Below, in pieces: positions 9,000-17,705 of a DNA stretch of 64,000 nucleotides (position 1 is its first letter; each line of letters opens with the position of its first letter). The notes beneath the pieces are model-generated. The model was not told where the DNA came from. It did no database searches and worked only from the letters and a program-made list of their open reading frames with translations. The position numbers and the translations under genes were made by a program. This DNA comes from Erythrobacter ramosus (GTDB taxonomy: Bacteria; Pseudomonadota; Alphaproteobacteria; Sphingomonadales; Sphingomonadaceae). Location: assembly GCF_009828055.1 (NCBI RefSeq), contig NZ_WTYB01000004.1, forward strand, positions 119,196-183,195, in the 5' to 3' direction.

Positions 9000-9323
9000 T
9001 TAGACCTCGCCGAACAGTTGGCGCCGGGCTTCGACAGTCATTTCTTCCAGCTTGGCACGAATGTCGGCTTCGCTGACATCGGACTGCGCCGCCGTGAGAT
9101 CGCCGAGCAGCTTGCGCACCACGTCCTCGTCACCTGATTCTTCGAAGTCGGCCTGCACCACCGCCTTGCGATAGGCGTCGGTTTCTTCCGGGGTGAGCTT
9201 CATCAAGCCGGCCGCCCATTCGCCCAGCAGGCGGTTGCGGCGCGCGGCGATGCGGAAGGCAGTGTCATTGTCGAGCGCGAACTTGGCTTCCTCGGCGCGT
9301 TCGCGATCCTTGAAGTCGGTCAT
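9000..9323 (-). CDS. DUF1476 protein (ATP synthase inhibitor zeta-like)
   Basis: The 107-residue helical protein begins MTDFKDRERAEEAKFALD, the signature of the DUF1476 family. Its best-known member is the zeta subunit that inhibits the F1-ATPase of Paracoccus and relatives. The ATG at 9323 is chosen because the family starts there, although an open frame extends upstream. The stop is 3 bp from the bolA start, so these three minus-strand genes probably form an operon. Whether this copy inhibits ATP synthase is inference. Confidence 0.85.
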   Translation of the reverse strand: MTDFKDRERAEEAKFALDNDTAFRIAARRNRLLGEWAAGLMKLTPEETDAYRKAVVQADFEESGDEDVVRKLLGDLTAAQSDVSEADIRAKLEEMTVEARRQLFGEV

Positions 9324-9412
9324 GTGCTTGCGTGTCCCTTCCGATACGATCCGCGCCAAGCGATAGAGGCGGGCGGGCGCAGCTTCAAGCGGGAAGCCGT
9401 GCCCGCAAGCCA

Positions 9413-10411
9413 CTAATCCATCGTCACGACAAGCTTGCCCACGGCCTCGCGCGCTTCAAGCTTGGCGATTGCATCACCTGCGCGGGCGAGGGGGAAGGTT
9501 TCGCTGACCAGCGGATCAATCTTGCCGGCTTTCATCAGATCGAACAGCTCGTTCACCTGCGCATGGAAGGCCTCAGGCTCACGCGCGGTGAAGGCACCCC
9601 AGAACACGCCGCAGATATCGCAGGACTTTAGTAGCGTCAGGTTCAAGGGCATCTTGGCGATCCCCGCCGGGAAGCCGACCACGAGGAAGCGGCCTTCCCA
9701 GGCGATGGCGCGCAGGGCAGGCTCGGAATATTGCCCGCCGACGATGTCATAGACGATGTTCGCGCCGTCCGGGCCGCAGGCGGCCTTGAAGGCATTGGCG
9801 AGTTCCTTGGACGCGTCCTTGTCCATCGCTTCGCGCGGGTAGATCACCACTGCGTCGGCACCGGCCTGCTTGGCGACTTCTCCCTTGGCTTCAGACGAGA
9901 CCGCGGCAACCACGCGCGCGCCGTACGCCTTGGCAAGCTCCACCGCGGCAAGGCCCACGCCGCCCGCAGCACCAAGGATCAAGACGGTGTCGCCCGCCTT
10001 GATATGGCCGCGATCCTTCAGCCCGTGGATGGTGGTGCCGTAGGTCATCAGCAGGCTTGCCGCCTTTTCGAACGGCACGCCGTCCGGCACCGCGAACATC
10101 CGTCCAGCTGGCACCACGATCTTTTCGGCGAGACCGCCATTGCCGATCCCGGCCAGCACCCGGTCACCGACCTTGAAGCCTTCGACGCCTTCGCCGAGCG
10201 CTTCGATCACGCCCGAAATCTCGCCGCCTGGCGAAAAGGGGCGCTGCGGCTTGAACTGGTACATGTCGCGGATGATCAGCCCGTCGGGATAGTTGATCGC
10301 GCAGGCCTTAACCGCGACCAGCACTTCGCCCTTGCCGGGGGTGGGGGTCTCGACCTCGTCGAGGGTCAGCGTTTCAGGCCCACCGATGGCGTGGGTGCGA
10401 ATGGCTTTCAT
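9413..10411 (-). CDS. Zinc-independent NADPH:quinone oxidoreductase (MDR superfamily)
   Basis: Medium-chain reductase that probably transfers hydride from NADPH to a quinone or enal. The 332-residue protein has the GroES-like N-terminal domain and the Rossmann dinucleotide motif (LILGAAGGVGLAAVELAK, near residue 145). The catalytic zinc ligands of alcohol dehydrogenases are not evident, and AGADAVVIYPRE follows the cofactor site as in quinone reductases. It may follow leuD in a transcript (24 bp gap), though its function is unrelated to leucine synthesis. Confidence 0.88.
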   Translation of the reverse strand: MKAIRTHAIGGPETLTLDEVETPTPGKGEVLVAVKACAINYPDGLIIRDMYQFKPQRPFSPGGEISGVIEALGEGVEGFKVGDRVLAGIGNGGLAEKIVVPAGRMFAVPDGVPFEKAASLLMTYGTTIHGLKDRGHIKAGDTVLILGAAGGVGLAAVELAKAYGARVVAAVSSEAKGEVAKQAGADAVVIYPREAMDKDASKELANAFKAACGPDGANIVYDIVGGQYSEPALRAIAWEGRFLVVGFPAGIAKMPLNLTLLKSCDICGVFWGAFTAREPEAFHAQVNELFDLMKAGKIDPLVSETFPLARAGDAIAKLEAREAVGKLVVTMD

Positions 10412-10435
10412 GGTGTCTCTCCCTGTCTGGTATCT

Positions 10436-11035
10436 TTAAGCGGCAGTGCCGCGCATCAGCCACGGCTGAGCAGCGGTGCGTGCCGCTTCGAATCCGCCGA
10501 TCGCCTCGCCCCGCGCCATGGTCAGCCCCACCTCGTCAAGCCCGCCGAGCAGGCAATCGCGCCGGAACGGATCGATCTGGAAGGTGAAGCGGTCCTGATA
10601 GGGCGTGGTGACGGTCTGCGCTTCAAGATCGACGGCGATTTCGAGCCCCTCGCGCGCCACTTCCAGCAGCCGGTCCACCGCGTCCTGCGGCAGCACCACG
10701 GGGAGGATGCCGTTCTTCACAGCGTTCCCCGAATGGATATCTGAAAAGCTCGGCGCGATGACCACGCGGATGCCAAGATCGAGCATCGCCCACGCCGCGT
10801 GCTCGCGGCTGGAACCGCAGCCGTAATTGTCGCCCGCGATCAGGATTGGCGCGCCCTTGTAGGCGGGATCGTCGAAGACATTGCCGGGTTCCGCGCGAAG
10901 CGATTCAAATGCGCCTGCGCCTAGGCCTTCGCGGCTGATGGTCTTGAGCCATTTGGCTGGGATGATGATGTCGGTATCGACGTTCTTAAGGCCGAGCGGA
11001 ATGGCGCGGCCTTCGACGCGGGTCAGCGGTTGCAT
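10436..11035 (-). CDS. leuD: 3-isopropylmalate dehydratase small subunit
   Basis: Swivelling subunit of isopropylmalate isomerase in leucine biosynthesis. The true start is the ATG at 11035, giving a protein of 199 residues with [17 protein letters not shown] at the N-terminus and the [14 protein letters not shown] substrate-loop signature near residue 70. It lies downstream of leuC with a 58-codon membrane protein gene between, all on the minus strand. Confidence 0.97.
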   Translation of the reverse strand: MQPLTRVEGRAIPLGLKNVDTDIIIPAKWLKTISREGLGAGAFESLRAEPGNVFDDPAYKGAPILIAGDNYGCGSSREHAAWAMLDLGIRVVIAPSFSDIHSGNAVKNGILPVVLPQDAVDRLLEVAREGLEIAVDLEAQTVTTPYQDRFTFQIDPFRRDCLLGGLDEVGLTMARGEAIGGFEAARTAAQPWLMRGTAA

Positions 11036-11048
11036 CGGGCGGTTGTCC

Positions 11049-11225
11049 TCAATCAGTCTGCGGCGGCTCGCCCGACGGAATCGGGCCAGGCTGCGTCGGC
11101 TCGTTCGGCTTTTTCTTGCGCTTGTTCGTGTAGAGCAGCGCGGCAGCAATGGCTGCCGATCCGATGGCACCGGCCGCAGCGATGGCGGCGTTGCGGGTGG
11201 TGTTCGATTTGGGCTTGTCGGTCAT
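11049..11225 (-). CDS. Small single-pass membrane protein between leuC and leuD
   Basis: A 58-codon gene read by eye, starting [19 protein letters not shown]. Residues 12-33 form one Ala/Gly/Ile-rich transmembrane helix, then come a strongly basic NKRKKKPNE stretch and a Pro-rich tail ending PPQTD. The stop is 13 bp from the leuD start and the start is 45 bp from the leuC stop, so it occupies the leuCD gap exactly. No family is recognised. It may simply ride in the operon. Confidence 0.7.
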   Translation of the reverse strand: MTDKPKSNTTRNAAIAAAGAIGSAAIAAALLYTNKRKKKPNEPTQPGPIPSGEPPQTD

Positions 11226-11270
11226 GATGTTACCTTGCGCCTCACGCGGCGGTGTTTCAAGGGGCTGGCG

Positions 11271-12701
11271 TCACACCAGTTCGCGCACGTCGGTGAGCCG
11301 CCCGGTCACAGCGGCAGCGGCAGCCATCGCAGGCGAGACAAGATGCGTGCGCGCGCCCGGCCCTTGGCGACCAACGAAGTTGCGGTTGCTGGTCGAAGCG
11401 CAGCGTTCGCCCGGCGGCACCTTGTCAGGGTTCATGCCGAGGCACGCCGAACAACCCGGCTCGCGCCATTCGAACCCTGCGTCGATGAACACCTTGTCGA
11501 GGCCCTCGTCCTCGGCCTGCGCCTTGACCAGACCCGACCCCGGCACGACGATAGCCCAGCGGACATTGTCGGCCTTGTGGCGGCCCTTGAGGATTGCTGC
11601 GGCGGCGCGCAGGTCTTCGATCCGGCTGTTGGTGCACGAGCCGATGAACACGTTCTCGATCGGCACTTCGGTCATCGGGGTGCCGGGGACAAGACCCATG
11701 TAATCGAGGCTCTTTTGAGCAGCAACCCGCTTGCTCTCGTCGGCGAAATCTTCGGGGGAGGGCACGCGGCCGCCAATTGCCACCACGTCTTCGGGGCTGG
11801 TGCCCCAGGTAACGCTCGGCTCGACATCGGCGGCGTTGATCGTGACCGACTTGGCAAAAGCCGCGCCGTCATCGCTGTGAAGCGTGCGCCAGTACGCAAC
11901 CGCCGCGTCCCATTCCGCGCCCTGCGGGGCCATCGGACGGCCCTTGAGGTAGGCGAAGGTGGTGTCATCCGGCGCGATCAGCCCGGCGCGCGCGCCAGCC
12001 TCGATGCTCATGTTGCAGACCGTGAGGCGTTCCTCGACCGTCATCCGCTCGAACACGGCGCCGCGATATTCGATCACGTAGCCAGAACCGCCCGCCGCCC
12101 CGATCCGACCGATGATGTGGAGGATCAGATCCTTCGCACTGATGCCGGGGCCAAGATCGCCTTCGACCCGGACTTCCATCGGCTTTGATTGCTGGAGCAG
12201 CAGCGTCTGCGTCGCCAGCACATGTTCGACTTCGCTCGTCCCGATCCCGAACGCCAATGCGCCGAGCCCGCCGTGGCAAGCCGTATGCGAATCGCCGCAG
12301 ACGATAGTGGTGCCGGGCAGCGAGAAGCCCTGTTCCGGCCCGACCACATGGACGATGCCTTGTTCTTTGGCGGTCGCGGGGATGTAGCGGATGCCGAACG
12401 CTGGCGCGTTGACCTCGAGCGCGGCGAGCTGCGCTGCGCTTTCAGGATCATCGATGGGCATTGGCCTGCCGTTGGCGTCTTGTCGCGCGGTTGTCGGCAG
12501 GTTGTGATCGGGTACGGCGAGAGTCAATTCAGGCCGCCGCACCGGCCGCCCAGCCACTTTCAGCGCCTCGAACGCCTGCGGGCTCGTCACCTCGTGCACC
12601 AGATGCCGGTCGATGTAGATCAGCGCCGTCCCATCATCGCGCGTCTCCACGACATGCGCGTCCCAGATCTTTTCGTAGAGGGTGCGAGGGCGGCTAGCCA
12701 T
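11271..12701 (-). CDS. leuC: 3-isopropylmalate dehydratase large subunit
   Basis: [4Fe-4S] isomerase subunit that converts 2-isopropylmalate to 3-isopropylmalate with LeuD. The 476-residue protein starts at [18 protein letters not shown] (an in-frame ATG four codons upstream is possible). It shows [10 protein letters not shown], the first cluster-cysteine motif [14 protein letters not shown] and the paired cysteines in [10 protein letters not shown]. The length matches the family. Its upstream region is shared with a divergent thioesterase gene at 12830. Confidence 0.97.
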   Translation of the reverse strand: MASRPRTLYEKIWDAHVVETRDDGTALIYIDRHLVHEVTSPQAFEALKVAGRPVRRPELTLAVPDHNLPTTARQDANGRPMPIDDPESAAQLAALEVNAPAFGIRYIPATAKEQGIVHVVGPEQGFSLPGTTIVCGDSHTACHGGLGALAFGIGTSEVEHVLATQTLLLQQSKPMEVRVEGDLGPGISAKDLILHIIGRIGAAGGSGYVIEYRGAVFERMTVEERLTVCNMSIEAGARAGLIAPDDTTFAYLKGRPMAPQGAEWDAAVAYWRTLHSDDGAAFAKSVTINAADVEPSVTWGTSPEDVVAIGGRVPSPEDFADESKRVAAQKSLDYMGLVPGTPMTEVPIENVFIGSCTNSRIEDLRAAAAILKGRHKADNVRWAIVVPGSGLVKAQAEDEGLDKVFIDAGFEWREPGCSACLGMNPDKVPPGERCASTSNRNFVGRQGPGARTHLVSPAMAAAAAVTGRLTDVRELV

Positions 12702-12829
12702 GATCGGGTCCATTATTCGGGGGTGAGAGTGCGGCCCAATAGTCACGATTGCCGAGCCGTGGCAAGATTGCGGCAATTCATCGACACGCCTTGGTGGAAA
12801 TTGTCATAATCTTGCGCTAGCTTACAGCC

Positions 12830-13246
12830 ATGTCAGCAAACGAATCCCCCGCCGTGGCCTTTCTTCACCCGATCATCGTCCAGCCGGGCGACATCGACTT
12901 CATGGGTCACGTGAACAACGCGCGATATCTCAACTGGGTGCAGGATGCGGTGCTGGCGCATTGGCGCGGGATTGCTCCGGCTGAGGATGTGGCAACAAAG
13001 GCGTGGGTCGCGCTCAAGCATGAGATTACCTATCGCAAGCCCGCCTTCCTCGAAGATGACGTGATCGCCCAGACCGTGCTCGAACGCTTCAACGGCGCCC
13101 GTGCGTTCTACTCCACGCTGATCAAGCGCGGCGAAGACGTGTTGGCCGAAGTGCAATCGAGCTGGTGCTGCATCGACGCTGAAACCCTGCGCCCCGCGCG
13201 CATCGGCGAACATCTGCGCGAGTTCTTCTTCCCCAAGGGGGAGTGA
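12830..13246 (+). CDS. Acyl-CoA thioesterase, 4HBT/FadM type
   Basis: Hot-dog-fold enzyme of 138 residues that hydrolyses acyl-CoA esters. The pattern VQPGDIDFMGHVNNARYLNWVQDAV is split by the catalytic Asp region (D near residue 22, FMGHVNN) as in YbgC/FadM proteins. The substrate is not predictable. It is transcribed divergently from leuC. Confidence 0.88.
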   Translation: MSANESPAVAFLHPIIVQPGDIDFMGHVNNARYLNWVQDAVLAHWRGIAPAEDVATKAWVALKHEITYRKPAFLEDDVIAQTVLERFNGARAFYSTLIKRGEDVLAEVQSSWCCIDAETLRPARIGEHLREFFFPKGE

Positions 13247-13430
13247 GGGCGCGGCTAGCCTAGTTTTCTAGGGCATCGGCTGCGAAGCCGCCATTCCGCA
13301 GCCAGAAGCATAATGCCGTTTGATGGCTGCCCTTTGGCCGCGTCAATTACATTCGTTTCCTAACAAGTGATGTTGCAATCCATGCCGCGATGCGTGTGGG
13401 TAATTGCATGTTACCAGCTAGGAAAACGAT

Positions 13431-13712
13431 ATGACCGAAGAACGCATCACTGAAACGCGCACGCCTGAGGGCAACACTCACACAACCACCACAACCGTCT
13501 CCGACCGTCCGAGCTCTGGCGGCGGCACGAAGTGGGTCGGGTTGATCCTCTTGGTTCTGATTGCCGCTGCGGCGCTGTTTGTGTTTTCGCAGATGAGCGA
13601 TTCCGAAGCCTCCAAAGATGCTGCGGTTGGCGAAGCTGCTCAACAGGTAGGCGATGCTGCCGAGCAAGTCGGCGCAGCGGCCGAAGAGGCCGTTGATAAG
13701 GTCACAAATTGA
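13431..13712 (+). CDS. Small membrane protein with acidic coiled tail
   Basis: A 93-residue protein of unknown function. It has a Thr-rich hydrophilic N-terminus, one strong transmembrane helix at about residues 36-52 (WVGLILLVLIAAAALFVF), then an Ala/Glu-rich helical segment with AAQQVGDAAEQVGAAAEE-like heptads. The ATG is 7 bp after an AGGAAAA purine run. It is likely an envelope-stress or periplasmic helical protein, but no family was recognised. Confidence 0.7.
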   Translation: MTEERITETRTPEGNTHTTTTTVSDRPSSGGGTKWVGLILLVLIAAAALFVFSQMSDSEASKDAAVGEAAQQVGDAAEQVGAAAEEAVDKVTN

Positions 13713-13778
13713 GCGCAGCGCGAGACCTTTGAATGGCACCGCCCTTCGTCCGTGACGATACAGATTGGAAAAACTGAA

Positions 13779-14033
13779 ATGAACTTGATAATCCTTTTGA
13801 TCGTCGGTGGCCTGATCGGCTGGGTCGCCAGCATGTTGGTCGGCGGCGGCGGCGGCATTCTGATGAATGTTGTCGTTGGAATTGTTGGCGCGCTGCTCGC
13901 CGGATTTCTTCTCAATCCCCTGATCGGCGGCGGTAACATCCTGAGCGGCGATCTCAGCCTGAGCGCGATAGCCGTTTCGCTGCTGGGCTCGATCATTCTG
14001 CTGGCGGTCCTCAATCTGCTCCGCCGACGGTAG
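13779..14033 (+). CDS. GlsB/YeaQ/YmgE family (transglycosylase-associated) membrane protein
   Basis: An 84-residue protein with three hydrophobic helices and the family pattern GGLIGWVASML near the start, then GGGILMNVVVGIVGALLAGF. Family members are small stress-induced inner-membrane proteins of unclear biochemistry. The ATG at 13779 is preferred to the upstream in-frame codon at 13752 because the family begins with the first helix. An intrinsic terminator follows 30 bp after the stop. Confidence 0.85.
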   Translation: MNLIILLIVGGLIGWVASMLVGGGGGILMNVVVGIVGALLAGFLLNPLIGGGNILSGDLSLSAIAVSLLGSIILLAVLNLLRRR

Positions 14034-14062
14034 GACTGAGCAGCAAAGCTTTGCGACCAAGG

Positions 14063-14094
14063 CGCCGGTGTCCCAACGGGCGCCGGCGTTTTGT
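14063..14094 (+). terminator. Intrinsic terminator after the GlsB-like gene
   Basis: An 11-bp stem (14063-14073 with 14078-14088, two GU pairs) has a CAAC loop and is followed by GTTTTGTT. Confidence 0.8.
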
Positions 14095-14188
14095 TGTGCG
14101 CGATGCACGTTCGCGCAAACGCAATTGCCTTAGAGGCCGCGCGGTCTATACGCATCTGGATGGCTTTCCCGTGCGTATCCTTCGTTCG

Positions 14189-14986
14189 ATGAACCCGCAA
14201 TTTGCCTCAGGCTTCACGCTGCCCAAGCGGACCTTGCAGAGCGCCATCGGCCTCGCGCTGGGACTGGCGATAGCCGGGAGTTGGCTGGGCATCCACGCTT
14301 ACGGCATGTTCGTTTTCGAACTGACGTGGTCGAACTGGCCGTTCGCGCTAGCGCTGGCAGCGGTGCAGTGCTGGCTTTCCGTGGGCGTGTTCATTGTCTG
14401 CCATGATGCGATGCACGGGACACTGGTGCCCGGTCAGCCGCGCATCAACGGAGCAATCGGCGCGGTGCTGCTGGCGCTTTATGCGGGGTTCGCATGGAAG
14501 CAGCTGCGCGATGCGCATTTCGATCATCACAAGCTGGCCGGCCGCCCGGGCGATCCCGATTTCGATGAGCACAATCCGGGCAATTTCCTGCGCTGGTACG
14601 GCACGTTCTTCCGGCGCTATTTCGGTTGGCGCTCGATCCTGTTTGTGCACACCGTGGTCGGCATCTACTGGCTGGTGCTGGATATTCCGATGGTGCAGAT
14701 CGTGATGCTTTACGGCCTCCCGGCACTCGGATCGTCGCTGCAACTGTTCTACTTCGGCACCTTCCGCCCGCACCGCCATGCGCAGGGCGAGGATGCGGCG
14801 GACTTCGCAGACCGCCACAACACTCGCAGCGAGGATTTCGGCACGCTGGCGAGCCTCGCTTCGTGCTTCCATTTCGGCTATCATCTCGAACACCACCGCC
14901 GCCCCGATGTGCCGTGGTGGGCGCTGCCGGGCGCGCGACGGGCGGGGGTGGGCCGCGTAGAACCGACTGAAAAGGTGCCCGCATGA
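14189..14986 (+). CDS. crtW: Beta-carotene 4-ketolase
   Basis: Membrane di-iron oxygenase that adds keto groups at C4/C4' of beta-ionone rings. The 265-residue protein has the histidine clusters HDAMH (72-76), HFDHH (110-114) and YHLEHH with HRRPDVPWWALP near the C-terminus, the CrtW arrangement. The ATG at 14189 is chosen over a longer open frame because the upstream part is basic and not family-like. The stop overlaps the crtZ start by 4 bp, which predicts coupled synthesis of ketolase and hydroxylase. Confidence 0.93.
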   Translation: MNPQFASGFTLPKRTLQSAIGLALGLAIAGSWLGIHAYGMFVFELTWSNWPFALALAAVQCWLSVGVFIVCHDAMHGTLVPGQPRINGAIGAVLLALYAGFAWKQLRDAHFDHHKLAGRPGDPDFDEHNPGNFLRWYGTFFRRYFGWRSILFVHTVVGIYWLVLDIPMVQIVMLYGLPALGSSLQLFYFGTFRPHRHAQGEDAADFADRHNTRSEDFGTLASLASCFHFGYHLEHHRRPDVPWWALPGARRAGVGRVEPTEKVPA

Positions 14987-15519
14987 GCTGGCTCGAAGTG
15001 TTCCTGACCGTCATGTCCTCGCTGATCGGGATGGAACTGTTTGCGTGGTTTGCGCACAAGTACATCATGCACGGCTGGGGCTGGGGCTGGCACCGCGACC
15101 ATCACGAGCCGCATGACAACGTGCTGGAAAAGAATGACCTGTTCGCGGTGGTGTTCGGCACCATCAACGCTGCGATGTATATCTACGGCTCGCTCTACTG
15201 GGACTGGCTGTGGTGGTTCGCGGTCGGCATCACGCTTTATGGGGTGATCTACACGTTGGTCCACGATGGCCTGGTCCATCAGCGCTACTGGAAGTGGGTG
15301 CCGCGCAAGGGTTACGCCAAGCGGCTGGTGCAGGCGCACAAGCTCCACCATGCGACGATCGGGAAAGAGGGCGGGGTGAGCTTTGGCTTCGTCTTCGCGC
15401 GTGATCCCGCCAAGCTGAAGGCTGAACTCAAGGCGCAGAAGGAAGCAGGGCTTGCGGTGGTGCGTGACAGCGTCGGCGCGGGCGGTGACGGCTTCGAGAC
15501 AGTGGGCCGCAACCTCTAG
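14983..15519 (+). CDS. crtZ: Beta-carotene 3-hydroxylase
   Basis: Di-iron hydroxylase acting at C3/C3' of beta-ionone rings. With CrtW it would give hydroxylated ketocarotenoids up to astaxanthin. The 178-residue protein has the CrtZ histidine pattern: HKYIMHG, WHRDHHEPHD, VHDGLVHQRY and HKLHHA. The ATG lies inside the crtW stop (ATGA). No other carotenoid gene is in the window. Confidence 0.95.
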   Translation: MSWLEVFLTVMSSLIGMELFAWFAHKYIMHGWGWGWHRDHHEPHDNVLEKNDLFAVVFGTINAAMYIYGSLYWDWLWWFAVGITLYGVIYTLVHDGLVHQRYWKWVPRKGYAKRLVQAHKLHHATIGKEGGVSFGFVFARDPAKLKAELKAQKEAGLAVVRDSVGAGGDGFETVGRNL

Positions 15520-15525
15520 GGCGAC

Positions 15526-15699
15526 TTAGTCCCAAAGCTTCCTTAGAAATCCGGCGGCCGCTGCGAACCATGCCACCAGCATGGCGATGATGAAGACGAC
15601 TCCGGCAGCGTCTTCCCAGCCAATCAGGCTCAGCGGATAGGCGGCGAAAATGGCCGCCCCCATGAAGACCGTGCACCAAAGGGCGACCTTTTGGCTCAC
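15526..15699 (-). CDS. Small two-helix membrane protein
   Basis: A 57-codon gene with GTG start and GGAG ribosome site 5 bp upstream. It reads as two hydrophobic helices, VALWCTVFMGAAIFAAYPLS and AGVVFIIAMLVAWFAAAAGF, joined by a short turn (LIGWEDA) and ending FLRKLWD. It is convergent with crtZ and directly downstream of the VOC gene. No function is known. Clean start, length and hydrophobicity support it as real. Confidence 0.6.
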   Translation of the reverse strand: MSQKVALWCTVFMGAAIFAAYPLSLIGWEDAAGVVFIIAMLVAWFAAAAGFLRKLWD

Positions 15700-15734
15700 T
15701 CGTGCTCCGCCTGCACCATCATTTTGGGCATGCG

Positions 15735-16115
15735 TCAGCCGCCAAGCTGCGTCAGGCTAAGGTTATTACCTTCGGGATCGTGAAACCACGCGATTTTGGT
15801 GCCTGATCCGGGGTGGGTCCAGACCCCGTCCGTGTCCTGTCCAAAGCCTTCGTAGATGGCAAACGCCACGCCTTTTTCCGTCAGCGCTGCGATTTCGGCG
15901 CCGATGTCGTCGACCTGCCAGCCGAGCACGGTGTGGGGGTTGGGCTCGTGGCCCTCGACCTTGGTGAGCCGGAGCAGGGTGCCAGCCAAATCATAATTGA
16001 TCGCAAAGGGATCCTCTCCCGTTTCGGTGAGGCCGAGAATTTCGGTGTAGAAGGCCCGCGCTTTGGGCAGATCGGCGGCAAGCACAAAGCAAACGGGTTT
16101 CGCATCGGTCAGCAT
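15735..16115 (-). CDS. VOC-superfamily (glyoxalase/bleomycin-resistance fold) protein
   Basis: A 126-residue protein with two beta-alpha-beta-beta-beta modules. The first runs from CFVLAADLPKARAFYTEILG, and the second carries the metal-site-like ending DPEGNNLSLTQL. Family members are metal-dependent isomerases, dioxygenases or binding proteins, and the substrate here cannot be deduced. It stands alone on the minus strand upstream of the small membrane gene. Confidence 0.85.
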   Translation of the reverse strand: MLTDAKPVCFVLAADLPKARAFYTEILGLTETGEDPFAINYDLAGTLLRLTKVEGHEPNPHTVLGWQVDDIGAEIAALTEKGVAFAIYEGFGQDTDGVWTHPGSGTKIAWFHDPEGNNLSLTQLGG

Positions 16116-16200
16116 GCTGGTCCTCCCTGTTAAGGGCGACTCGTGCGATGGAGCCGCACCCCCGCGAAACTTACGCCCTCAGCCTGGTGCCGCCAACCGT

Positions 16201-16611
16201 TCAGCCAGCCGCCAGCCTCGCAGCATGTTCCTTCACCAGCGCGATCATGTTCGGCACGCCCTGGGTGCGGTTGCTCGATAGCTGGCTCTTGAGATCGAAC
16301 GGGGCGAGCGCGCCCATCACGTCCATCTGCGCGACCTCGGCGGCGGGCCTGTCCTGCACGGCGGCGATCACCAGTGCGACAATCCCCTTGGTGATCGCGG
16401 CATTGCTGTCGGCGAGGAAATGCAGCTTCTGCTCCTCCTGCGAGGCGGGGTAGACCCACACTGCAGCCGAACACCCGCGCACCAGAGTCGCATCAGTCTT
16501 GAGCGCATCAGGCATGGGTTCGAGCGCGCGGCCAAGCTCGATCAGCAGGCCGTAACGCTCGTCGCCTTCGAGGAATTCATACTCTTCGAGAATGTCGGAA
16601 AGGGTGCGCAT
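16201..16611 (-). CDS. sufE: Cysteine desulfuration protein SufE
   Basis: Accepts sulfur from a SufS-type cysteine desulfurase for iron-sulfur cluster assembly. The 136-residue protein starts MRTLSDILEEYEFLEGDERY and has the active cysteine in VRGCSAAVWVYP and the family C-terminal NRTQGVPNMIALVKEHA. It lies 57 bp downstream of the last psp-operon gene on the same strand, so it may receive read-through. No other suf genes are nearby. Confidence 0.93.
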   Translation of the reverse strand: MRTLSDILEEYEFLEGDERYGLLIELGRALEPMPDALKTDATLVRGCSAAVWVYPASQEEQKLHFLADSNAAITKGIVALVIAAVQDRPAAEVAQMDVMGALAPFDLKSQLSSNRTQGVPNMIALVKEHAARLAAG

Positions 16612-16667
16612 GGGCGCTGCGTTACGCAGGGTGGCTGCGAAACGGAAGGGGTGAATTACCCCTAATG

Positions 16668-16844
16668 TCAGCCGCTCAGGCCGCCGGGCCGGGTGAGGGC
16701 ATAGTAGATCACATAGAACCAGCTGAAGAAGCCGTGGACGATGGCCCAGATGATGGACTTGTTGACGCTCCAGCTGATCGCCACCGCAATCGCTGTGCCG
16801 AGCCCGATACCCGCTTGCGTCGCGGTGTTGCGGGCTGTGCTCAC
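16668..16844 (-). CDS. Small two-helix membrane protein, last gene of the psp operon
   Basis: A 58-codon gene with a GTG start that overlaps the upstream stop (GTGA). It has two hydrophobic segments: GIGLGTAIAVAISW and IIWAIVHGFFSWFYVIYYAL. Unlike the six genes upstream it lacks the coiled-coil motif. Overlap with its neighbour places it in the operon. Such FYVIYY-type proteins occur in sphingomonad psp-like clusters only as hypothetical proteins; no function can be assigned. Confidence 0.75.
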   Translation of the reverse strand: MSTARNTATQAGIGLGTAIAVAISWSVNKSIIWAIVHGFFSWFYVIYYALTRPGGLSG

Positions 16845-17092
16845 AGTTCGACCCCGCTGGCGATGGCTTCCAGCTTGCGGATGCGTTCCTTGAGGTCGGC
16901 AAGTTCGATCCGGGCGGTGCCGATGCTGGAACCGTCGGCAGCCGCAGGGTGGTGGGCGCTGCGGTCCAGCTCCTGCCGCTTGAGGTCAAGCCAGCCCTGC
17001 CAGCCACGCAGCAGCGCGGCGGCGATGACGATGATCGCGATCAGGCCGGACGTGGCGCTGATCACAGAAGGGTCGAGAAGCGGAGTGATCAT
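16841..17092 (-). CDS. PspB-like small membrane/coiled-coil protein (shortest paralog)
   Basis: An 83-residue protein with an N-terminal transmembrane helix (SGLIAIIVIAAALLRGWQGW), a charged linker (LDLKRQELDRSAHH), then DLKERIRKLEAIASG near the C-terminus, which aligns with the D-R-L-x-V-L-E-x-I core of the five genes upstream. It ends where the others continue with the IEALRD segment, so it is the most reduced copy. Start and stop overlap both neighbours by 4 bp. Confidence 0.8.
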   Translation of the reverse strand: MITPLLDPSVISATSGLIAIIVIAAALLRGWQGWLDLKRQELDRSAHHPAAADGSSIGTARIELADLKERIRKLEAIASGVEL

Positions 17093-17400
17093 TTGCGCTG
17101 TTCCTCCTTCGCCTGCGGAAGTGCCCGCAGCGCTTCGATTTCGGCAGCGATCTGCGCCGTCACGCGCGCATCGCCGGTGTTGCTGTCGGTGACGATGCGT
17201 TCGAGCACCTTCACCCGTTCCTTGAGCTCGCTCACCTCGCGCCGTGCGGCTTCGATTTCGGCCTGGCTGCGCCCATCTTCGCGGGACACAACCTTCTGGT
17301 TGCCGTCCTCGTCGGTGATGATCCCGGCCCGGGCCCGGATCGATTCGACGATCCCCCAGATCACGATCGCGACCAGCGCGACGATCGCCCAACTGCTCAT
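17089..17400 (-). CDS. PspB-like small membrane/coiled-coil protein
   Basis: A 103-residue protein with a transmembrane helix at residues 2-20 (SWAIVALVAIVIWGIVES), a basic patch (IRARAG), a hydrophilic linker and a C-terminal coiled coil containing ELKERVKVLERIVTDS, then IAAEIEALRALP. The motif is shared with neighbouring genes, but here an insertion of about seven residues separates its two halves. Overlaps of 4 bp on both sides show tight coupling. PspB itself is a membrane-coiled-coil partner of PspC. Confidence 0.85.
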   Translation of the reverse strand: MSSWAIVALVAIVIWGIVESIRARAGIITDEDGNQKVVSREDGRSQAEIEAARREVSELKERVKVLERIVTDSNTGDARVTAQIAAEIEALRALPQAKEEQRK

Positions 17401-17705
17401 GATACGGCATCCTCGGTCTGGCGCTTTGCCTGGGCCAGCGAAAGAGTTTCGCGGCGCAGGGCCTCGATCTCGTCGGCGAGCAGGCTTCCGCGATCCGTGG
17501 CGATGTGTTCCAGCACGCGCAGGCGATCCTCGATCAGCTGCTGGCGGTCGGCGACCGCGCGGATGTCGGGCGACTGCGGATCGGCCTTCGCAGTGTAACG
17601 CAGGCGCTTGGCCTCCATCACCTTCTCGGCAAGGCCGTTCAGCGTCATGCCAATGATCACCGCCATCGCAATGATGGTCATCGCAATGATGATCTGTTCG
17701 CCCAT
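17397..17705 (-). CDS. PspB-like small membrane/coiled-coil protein
   Basis: A 102-residue protein. The N-terminal helix IIIAMTIIAMAVIIGMTLNG is followed by a basic KRLRYTAK region and a coiled coil with IEDRLRVLEHIATDRG and ADEIEALRRETL. It is the same architecture and motif as the genes on either side, with low identity outside the motif, so the copies are old paralogs rather than a recent tandem duplication. Its start shares one base with the upstream stop (TGATG). Confidence 0.85.
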   Translation of the reverse strand: MGEQIIIAMTIIAMAVIIGMTLNGLAEKVMEAKRLRYTAKADPQSPDIRAVADRQQLIEDRLRVLEHIATDRGSLLADEIEALRRETLSLAQAKRQTEDAVS

